Source: Janthinobacterium lividum (GTDB lineage: Bacteria; Pseudomonadota; Gammaproteobacteria; Burkholderiales; Burkholderiaceae_D). From it: a stretch of 64,000 nucleotides of DNA. The notes below the pieces were generated by a model that saw nothing but the letters and a program-made list of their open reading frames with translations, made no database searches and was not told where the DNA came from. The position numbers and the translations under genes are program-made. The stretch covers positions 372,001 to 436,000 of the forward strand of contig NZ_CP139976.1 in the NCBI RefSeq assembly GCF_034424625.1, written 5' to 3'. Below, piece after piece: positions 58,317-64,000 of the stretch. Every line of letters starts with the position of its first letter. The first letter of the stretch is position 1.

Positions 58317-58348
58317 GGCTGCTTCGTTTTCATATGTGTTGGCGATGC

Positions 58349-58379
58349 TGTCGGATTACGCTTCGCTAATCCGACCTAC
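58349..58379 (-). repeat. REP-like palindrome, copy 5a
   Basis: TGTCGGATTACG to CTAATCCGACCTAC, inverted relative to copy 5b and separated from it by 11 bp. The pair lies between livK and livF. Confidence 0.8.
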
Positions 58380-58390
58380 GTGGATGCGGC

Positions 58391-58425
58391 GTAGGTCGGA
58401 TTAGGCCGCAGGCCGTAATCCGACA
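58391..58425 (+). repeat. REP-like palindrome, copy 5b
   Basis: GTAGGTCGGATTA to TAATCCGACA, with an extra inner GGCCG/GGCC stem. It forms a head-to-head pair with copy 5a, the same arrangement as copies 3a/3b after xylF. Confidence 0.8.
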
Positions 58426-58442
58426 CCACCATCGGCAGCGAT

Positions 58443-59762
58443 TTACTTCATGCACGCCGGTGTGATCTTTTTCTCTTCGGCGTACTTGTTCGACGATTCA
58501 TCGACCAGCTTGCGCACCAGGGCCTTGTCGCCGACGATCCATTTCGGCGTGATGGCGGTCCATTTCTTGCCATCCCACTGCTGCACTTTCACGGCGCCCG
58601 AGCCTTCATGGTCGTCGCAGCTGGTTTTCACGGTCGGGAACATGCCCAGCGCGCCGACGGCCTTCTGGCGCGCATCGTCGACGTTCAGGTTTTCCAGGCC
58701 CCAGCGCATCTGCTCGCCCGTGATCGGTTTGCCCTTGCCGAATTTTTCCTGCGCCACGCGGATCGCTTCCACCCACAGGATGCCGGCCGTCACGCCGCGC
58801 ATGTGGTAGACGGAGCCGATGCGCGACTGGTCGGACAGGTTGCCCTTGCCGGACGCGTAGAGTTTCTTGCGGATGTCGTCGAGCACGGGGTAGTTGCCCG
58901 GCGTATTGAACGTCATCGCCGTGTAGCCCTTGGCCGCATCGCCCGATGGAATCGTGTCTTCCTCGGAGCCGGCCCACCAGACGCCCAGCATTTTGTCGCG
59001 CGGAAAGCCGTTGCGCTGCGCCGTCTTGATGGCAACGGAGTTCATCACGCCCCAGCCCCACAGGATCACGTGGTCCGGCTTGGCCTGGCGGATCTGCAGC
59101 CATTGCGACTGCTGTTCGCTGCCTGGCGGCGCGACGGGAATTTTCACCAGCTCGAAGCCGTACTGTTTCGACAGCGCTTCGAGCACGGGCAGCGGCTCCT
59201 TGCCGAAGGCCGAATCGTGGTACAGGTGGACGATCTTCTTGCCTTTCAGCTTGTCCATGCCGCCATCCTTGTCGCCCAGGTACTTGATCATGGCGGCGGC
59301 CTGGCTCCAGTAGCTGGAGATCAGCGGATACACATACGGGAAGACCTTGCCGTTGGCGGCGTCCGAGCGGCCGTAGCCGATCATCGTCATGGGGATCTTG
59401 TCTTGCGCCACGCGGTCGAGGATGCCGTAGGCGACGCCGGTGGACAGGGTTTCGACCAGGGTGGCGCCGCCCTGCTTGGTTTTCAGGCGTTCATAGCATT
59501 CGACGCCGCGCGACGGGTTGTATTCGGTCTCGCATTCTTCCCAGCTGATCTTGACGCCATTGACGCCGCCGGCCTGGTTGACCAGGTTGAAGTAGTCGAT
59601 GATGCCGCCGTAGAAACCGGAGCCGCCGGCCGCGTACGGGCCCACGCGGTAGGACGGCAGGGCGATGTACTGTTCCTTGTCCTGGGCTTGCGCGCTGCCG
59701 GCCATGGTGAGTGCGGCACTGGCGATGGCGGCGGCCAGCATGAGCGATTTGATGTGTTTCAT
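58443..59762 (-). CDS. livK: Liv-type ABC transporter substrate-binding protein
   Basis: A 439-residue secreted receptor with a signal peptide (SLMLAAAIASAALTMAGSAQA) and a type-1 periplasmic binding fold. It is larger than LivK of E. coli (about 370 aa) and belongs to the group associated with fatty/aromatic acid ligase clusters. Ligand is unknown; the flanking CoA ligases argue for a carboxylic acid. Confidence 0.88.
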   Translation of the reverse strand: MKHIKSLMLAAAIASAALTMAGSAQAQDKEQYIALPSYRVGPYAAGGSGFYGGIIDYFNLVNQAGGVNGVKISWEECETEYNPSRGVECYERLKTKQGGATLVETLSTGVAYGILDRVAQDKIPMTMIGYGRSDAANGKVFPYVYPLISSYWSQAAAMIKYLGDKDGGMDKLKGKKIVHLYHDSAFGKEPLPVLEALSKQYGFELVKIPVAPPGSEQQSQWLQIRQAKPDHVILWGWGVMNSVAIKTAQRNGFPRDKMLGVWWAGSEEDTIPSGDAAKGYTAMTFNTPGNYPVLDDIRKKLYASGKGNLSDQSRIGSVYHMRGVTAGILWVEAIRVAQEKFGKGKPITGEQMRWGLENLNVDDARQKAVGALGMFPTVKTSCDDHEGSGAVKVQQWDGKKWTAITPKWIVGDKALVRKLVDESSNKYAEEKKITPACMK

Positions 59763-59827
59763 TGTGTGTCTCCTCTTGTTTTATTTGATTTCAAGTCAAT
59801 CGACATCAGACAGCAAGGTACAAATTC

Positions 59828-60886
59828 CTAGTGCGGGAAAGGCCACAGGCGCAGTTTCTCCTTCGCGATCTGCCACAGCCTGGCCAGGCCGTGCGGTTCG
59901 ACGATCAGGAAGAAAATGATCAGCGCGCCGAACACCATCAGTTCCAGGTTCGAAGCCACGCTGGTCGGCAATGCCAGGCCATGCGCGATGGTGTTCAGGA
60001 AGACGGGCAGCAGCACGATGAAGGCCGCGCCGAGGAAGGAACCGAGGATCGAGCCGACGCCGCCGATGATGATCATGAACAGGATGCGGAAGGACAGGTC
60101 CAGGTTGTACGCTTCCGGCTCCACCGTGCCCAGGTAGGCATACGCATACAGCGCGCCGGCCACGCCGCAGTAGAACGAGCTGACGGCAAACGCCAGCAGC
60201 TTGGTGCGCATCAGGCGGAAACCGATCACTTCGGCCGCCATGTCCATGTCGCGCACGGCCATCCACGAGCGGCCCACATTCGAGCGGATCATGTTCTTGG
60301 CCAGCAGCGCCATGCCGGCGACAATCGCCAGCACCAGCAGGTATTTGCTTTGCGGCGTATCGAACTGGTAGCCGAGGATCGTCATCTTCTGCACCGTGAT
60401 CACGCCCGAGGAGCTGTAGTTGGTGAGATACGGGATCTTGGTCAGGCACCAGACGACAAAGAACTGCGTCGCCAGGGTGGAGGCGGCCAGGTAAAAGCCG
60501 CGGATGCGCAGGGAAGGCAGGCCGAAGGCGATGCCCACCATGGCCGCGCACAGGCCGCCGAGGATGAACGACACCAGCAGCGGCAAGCCTGGCAGGCGGG
60601 CCATGAAGTTATACGAGGCAAAGGCGCCCACGGCCATGAAGGCGGCCGTGCCCAGCGACAGCTGGCCCGCGTAACCGGTGAGGATGTTCAGGCCCAGTGC
60701 TGCCAGGGCGAAGATCAGGAAGGGAATCAGGATCGCCGACAGCATGTAAGGCGAGGCTAAATACGGCAGGAGGAAGACGGCGACGAGGAGCGTGGCCGTC
60801 AGCGCCAGGCGGTCTTGCCGGATCGGGAAAATCTGGTTGTCAGCCTGGTAGCTGGTCTTGAATTGTCCTGCTTCACGGTAAATCAT
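59828..60886 (-). CDS. livM: Liv-type ABC transporter permease LivM
   Basis: A 352-residue permease with about nine helices and the LivM signatures GLNILTGYAGQLSLGTAAFM and LSFRILFMIIIGGVGSILG. The ATG at 60886 (MIYREAG) is preferred; an upstream start at 60934 reads into the REP element. Confidence 0.91.
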   Translation of the reverse strand: MIYREAGQFKTSYQADNQIFPIRQDRLALTATLLVAVFLLPYLASPYMLSAILIPFLIFALAALGLNILTGYAGQLSLGTAAFMAVGAFASYNFMARLPGLPLLVSFILGGLCAAMVGIAFGLPSLRIRGFYLAASTLATQFFVVWCLTKIPYLTNYSSSGVITVQKMTILGYQFDTPQSKYLLVLAIVAGMALLAKNMIRSNVGRSWMAVRDMDMAAEVIGFRLMRTKLLAFAVSSFYCGVAGALYAYAYLGTVEPEAYNLDLSFRILFMIIIGGVGSILGSFLGAAFIVLLPVFLNTIAHGLALPTSVASNLELMVFGALIIFFLIVEPHGLARLWQIAKEKLRLWPFPH

Positions 60887-60916
60887 GGCGTGTCCTTTGC
60901 TGGCTGTTTTGGCTGT

Positions 60917-60951
60917 TGTCGGGTTACGCGCCATGCGCTAACCCGACCTAC
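60917..60951 (-). repeat. REP-like palindrome, copy 6
   Basis: TGTCGGGTTACGCG to CGCTAACCCGACCTAC, in the 83-bp gap between livH and livM. Its loop segment CGCGCCATGCGC is identical to the one in copy 3a. Confidence 0.8.
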
Positions 60952-60969
60952 GATGCTGTTACGGTGGCG

Positions 60970-61872
60970 TTATATTCGCCGGATGATCTTCTCGCCGAAC
61001 AGGCCTTCCGGCCGCACCAGCAGGAACAGCAGGGCCAGCACATACGGGAACCAGCCTTCGATGCCGCCGCCCACCATGGGACCGAGGTAGACTTCGGCCA
61101 GCTTTTCCGACGCGCCGATGATCAGGCCACCGACGATGGCGCCCGGCACCGACGTAAAGCCGCCGAGGATCAGCACCGGCAGCGCTTTCAAGGCGATGAA
61201 GGTGAGGGCGAACTGCACGCCGTTGCGCGCGCCCCACAGCAAGCCGGCCACCATGGCCACCAGGCCCGCCACGCCCCACACGACGGCCCAGATGCGCTGC
61301 AGCGGGATGCCGACCGCCAGTGCCGCCTGGTGGTCATCGGCGACGGCGCGCAGGGCGCGGCCCACCTTGGTTTTCGAGAACAGCAAGGCCAGGCAGATCA
61401 CCAGCAGCGCGCAGATGCCGGCCGCCATCAGGTCGAACTGCGAGATGTTGATGTCGAAGCGGTCCATCAAAAACTGCATCGGCACGTCTTCGATGGGCAG
61501 GTCCAGCTTGTGCACCTGGGAGCCCCACATCAGCTGCGCCAGGCCTTCGATGAAAAAGGTCAGGCCGATGGTGGCCATGAACAGCGTGATTTCCGGCTGG
61601 TTGACGAGCGGGCGCAAGACCACCCGTTCAATCGCCATGCCCAGCACGATCATGGTGAGCATCGTCAGTGGGATGGCCAGCCACAGCGACAGGCCGAACT
61701 TGTCCATGATGCCGACGCAGGTGAGGGCGGCGAAAAACACCATCGCTCCCTGCGCGAAGTTGAACACGCCCGACGCCTTGTAGATCAGGACAAAGCCGAT
61801 CGCCACCAGCGCATACATGACGCCCGACAGCAGGCCGCCGATCAGCACTTCAAAGAAAAAATTGATATTCAT
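60970..61872 (-). CDS. livH: Liv-type ABC transporter permease LivH
   Basis: A 300-residue permease with about eight helices. LIYKASGVFNFAQGAMVFFAA and LGGFTSVPGAIVGGLIIGASE are LivH signatures. The ATG at 61872 gives the usual N-terminus (MNINFFFEVLIGGLLSG). It follows livG by 13 bp. Confidence 0.92.
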   Translation of the reverse strand: MNINFFFEVLIGGLLSGVMYALVAIGFVLIYKASGVFNFAQGAMVFFAALTCVGIMDKFGLSLWLAIPLTMLTMIVLGMAIERVVLRPLVNQPEITLFMATIGLTFFIEGLAQLMWGSQVHKLDLPIEDVPMQFLMDRFDINISQFDLMAAGICALLVICLALLFSKTKVGRALRAVADDHQAALAVGIPLQRIWAVVWGVAGLVAMVAGLLWGARNGVQFALTFIALKALPVLILGGFTSVPGAIVGGLIIGASEKLAEVYLGPMVGGGIEGWFPYVLALLFLLVRPEGLFGEKIIRRI

Positions 61873-61885
61873 TGCTATTCCTCGT

Positions 61886-62719
61886 CTAGTGCGCCACGCC
61901 GAGATAGGCGTTGATGACATCCTGGTTGCTGCGCACCTCGTCGGGCGTGCCGTCGCCGATCTTCTTGCCGTAATCGAGCACCACCACGCGGTCGGAGATA
62001 TCCATCACCACGCCCATGTCGTGCTCGATCAGCACGATGGTCGTGCCCAGCTGGTCGTTGACGTCGAGGATGAAGCGGCACATGTCCTGCTTTTCTTCCA
62101 CGTTCATGCCGGCCATCGGTTCATCGAGCAGCAAAATTTCCGGTTCGGCCACCAGCGCGCGGCCAAGCTCCACGCGCTTTTGCAGGCCGTAGGGCAGGCG
62201 TCCCACGGGCGTCTTGCGGATGGCCTGGATTTCCAGGAAGTCGATGATTTCCTCTGCCTTCTTGCGGTGCTCGATTTCCTCGCGCCGCGCTGGCCCCCAG
62301 TACAGGGCTTGCAAGAGGAAATTCGACTTCATCTTCAGGTTGCGTCCCGTCATGATGTTGTCGAGCACCGTCATGCCTTTAAAAAGGGCGATGTTCTGGA
62401 AGGTGCGCGCGATGCCGGCCTTGGCGGCCGCATAGCAATCCATGCCGCGCCGGTGCTCGCCCCGGTAGATGATTTCTCCCTGCTGCGGGCGGTACACGCC
62501 GTTGATCACGTTGAGCATCGAGCTTTTGCCGGCGCCGTTCGGGCCGATGATGGCGCGGATTTCATGCTGCTTGACGTCAAACGAGATGTCGGTCAGCGCC
62601 TTCACGCCGCCAAACGACAGCGAGATGTTCTTCAGGTCGAGGATCACGGGGCCCGCCTTGCGGGCCGTGCCGAAATGGGCGTCGGGTTCGTTCATTTGCA
62701 TCGTGCTGTGCTCCATCAT
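61886..62719 (-). CDS. livG: Liv-type ABC transporter ATP-binding protein LivG
   Basis: A 277-residue ABC ATPase with Walker A GPNGAGKSS, Walker B ILLLDEPMAGM and the LivG-type switch IVLIEHDMGVVMDISD. The usual LSYGQQR-type signature reads LPYGLQKRVEL, common in this subgroup. It overlaps the upstream ligase gene by 4 nt. Confidence 0.91.
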   Translation of the reverse strand: MMEHSTMQMNEPDAHFGTARKAGPVILDLKNISLSFGGVKALTDISFDVKQHEIRAIIGPNGAGKSSMLNVINGVYRPQQGEIIYRGEHRRGMDCYAAAKAGIARTFQNIALFKGMTVLDNIMTGRNLKMKSNFLLQALYWGPARREEIEHRKKAEEIIDFLEIQAIRKTPVGRLPYGLQKRVELGRALVAEPEILLLDEPMAGMNVEEKQDMCRFILDVNDQLGTTIVLIEHDMGVVMDISDRVVVLDYGKKIGDGTPDEVRSNQDVINAYLGVAH

Positions 62720-64000
62720 GCGGCCAGGCCCTGGGGCCGATACGTTTTGCTGTCCCAGATCTGCAGGTCGGCGCTGGTCGAACCGGTGCGGCCATCCTCG
62801 AATTTCACCTGGGTCTCGATGTATTGCGTTGCCTTGCCCTCATACAGGGCGGAGATGAGCACCGCGTATTTTTCGGCGATGAATTTGCGGCGCACCTTGC
62901 GCGTGCGGGTCAGCTCGTCGTCGTCCGGATCGAGTTCCTTGTGCAGCACGAGGAAGCGGTGCACCTGCGTGCGGTCCATCAGCGGGTCGGCCGCCAGTTC
63001 CGCGTTGACTTGCTCGATGCAATCGCGGATCAGGCCATAGGTCTCGGCGCGCGCCGCCAGGTCGGTGTAGCCGGAGTAGGCGATGCCGCGCCGCTCGGAC
63101 CAGTTGCCCACCGCTTCGATGTCGATGTTGATGAAGGCGCACACCTGGTCGCGCGCATGGCCGAAGGCCACCACTTCCTTGATGAAGGGGAAGAACTTGA
63201 GCTTGTTTTCGATGTAGTTGGGGGCGAACATGGCGCCGCAATTCATCTTGCCCACGTCGGCCGCGCGGTCGATGATTTTCAGATGGCCTTCGCTGTCGAA
63301 CACGCCCGCGTCGCCCGTATGGAAATAGCCGTCGTTGTCGATCACTTCGGCGGTGGCGTCGGGACGCCGGAAGTAGCCGCTCATGGTGGCAGGCGACTTG
63401 ACCAGCACTTCGCCATTCGCCGCCAGCTTGACTTCCACGCCCGGCGCCGGCAAGCCGACGCTGTCGAACTTGATATTGCCATCCGGTTGCAGACAGACAT
63501 AGGCGCAGGTTTCGGTCGAGCCGTACAGCTGCTTGAGGTTGACGCCGATGGAGCGGTAGAAGCGGAACAGGTCGGGGCCGATGGCGGCGCCGGCGGTATA
63601 AGCCACGCGCACGCGCGACAGTCCCAGGACGTTTTTCAGGGGACCGTAGACGAGCAGCTCGCCCAGCTTGTAGCTGAGGCGGTCCGCCAGCGATACGGGC
63701 TTGCCATCCAGGATCTGCGCGCCGCAGCGCTTGGCCACGTCCATGAAATGGCTGAACATATGGCGCTTGATGCTGCTCGCGTCTTCCATGCGTATCATCA
63801 CGCTGGTGAGCATGTTTTCGAACACGCGCGGCGGCGCAAAGTAGCAGGTGGGGCCGATTTCGCGCATGTCGATCATCACCGTGTCGCCCGATTCGGGGCA
63901 GTTGACGGTAAAGCCGGCCACCATGGCCTGCGCCAGCGAGAACAGGCAGTCGCCCACCCACGCCATGGGCAGGTAGGACAGGATGTCTTCCTCGTCGGTG
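62716..64000 (-). CDS. Long-chain acyl-CoA synthetase-like AMP-binding protein (5' end outside window)
   Basis: At least 428 residues; the frame is open to the window edge and reads YLPMAWVGD at the start of the visible part, a conserved ligase segment. YGSTETCAYV (adenylate motif), GYFHTGDAGVFD and LKIIDRAADVGKM follow. It activates a fatty or aromatic acid to its CoA ester. As the first visible gene of the livGHMKF operon, it implies that the imported substrate is a carboxylic acid. Confidence 0.9.
   Translation of the reverse strand, partial: TDEEDILSYLPMAWVGDCLFSLAQAMVAGFTVNCPESGDTVMIDMREIGPTCYFAPPRVFENMLTSVMIRMEDASSIKRHMFSHFMDVAKRCGAQILDGKPVSLADRLSYKLGELLVYGPLKNVLGLSRVRVAYTAGAAIGPDLFRFYRSIGVNLKQLYGSTETCAYVCLQPDGNIKFDSVGLPAPGVEVKLAANGEVLVKSPATMSGYFRRPDATAEVIDNDGYFHTGDAGVFDSEGHLKIIDRAADVGKMNCGAMFAPNYIENKLKFFPFIKEVVAFGHARDQVCAFINIDIEAVGNWSERRGIAYSGYTDLAARAETYGLIRDCIEQVNAELAADPLMDRTQVHRFLVLHKELDPDDDELTRTRKVRRKFIAEKYAVLISALYEGKATQYIETQVKFEDGRTGSTSADLQIWDSKTYRPQGLAA

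Overview
The window is a contiguous piece of a GC-rich bacterial chromosome with tightly packed genes and short ATGA-type overlaps. The order parB-atpIBEFHAGDC, the protein flavour (SlmA, PPK2, PHB-depolymerase-type esterases, fused PabB-PabC) and the base composition point to a betaproteobacterium, most likely Oxalobacteraceae (Janthinobacterium-like). That assignment is an inference. The parB-atp junction suggests a position near the replication origin.

Layout. 1-622: 3' part of parB. 821-8040: complete F1Fo ATP synthase operon with a strong sigma70-type promoter, two internal stem-loops (atpA/atpG and atpD/atpC) and a terminator. 8050-9114: rsgA on the minus strand, with three small hairpins in its leader. 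9470-16767: an unusual polyamine/membrane module. Its minus-strand arm is DUF350, SPFH-SHOCT, DUF4178 zinc-ribbon protein, a tiny Gly/Ser-rich membrane protein, AdoMet decarboxylase and a lipoprotein. Its plus-strand arm is a membrane-fused spermidine synthase and a Tat-type FAD amine oxidase. This is the best candidate for a poorly described system.

16829-35386: a sugar island. It has two sugar ABC importers (chvE-gguA-gguB and xylF-xylG-xylH), a XylR-type activator, and enzymes for oxidative, non-phosphorylative sugar breakdown: SDR dehydrogenase, SMP-30 lactonase, two IlvD/Edd sugar-acid dehydratases, an FAH-type 2-keto-3-deoxy acid dehydratase, a 2-keto-3-deoxy sugar-acid kinase and its aldolase. 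Together they could run both a Weimberg-type pentose route and a De Ley-Doudoroff-type galactose route. A semialdehyde dehydrogenase at 36795 could supply the last Weimberg step.

35453-57463: housekeeping and accessory genes. These include a CoA-binding protein, PPK2, gabD, two PHB-depolymerase-like esterases, a secreted glutathione peroxidase, pabBC, slmA, a HAD phosphatase, a TraB-family protein, tRNA-Thr(GGU), argB, a hybrid histidine kinase with an HD-GYP response regulator, a ribbon-helix-helix protein, a metallo-hydrolase, a nitronate monooxygenase-like flavoprotein, a phosphoribosyltransferase and a PaaK-like ligase. 57480-64000: a Liv-type ABC importer (livF, K, M, H, G) flanked by acyl-CoA ligase genes; the upstream ligase runs off the window end.

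Repeats. Eight copies of a GTAG-footed REP-like palindrome are scattered between genes, several just downstream of ABC binding-protein genes. One copy sits between 16-bp direct repeats that duplicate the end of a lipoprotein gene. Two 85-86 nt long-hairpin repeats with compensatory changes and one 118-bp palindrome form further element types. No insertion sequence, CRISPR array, rRNA or prophage was seen.
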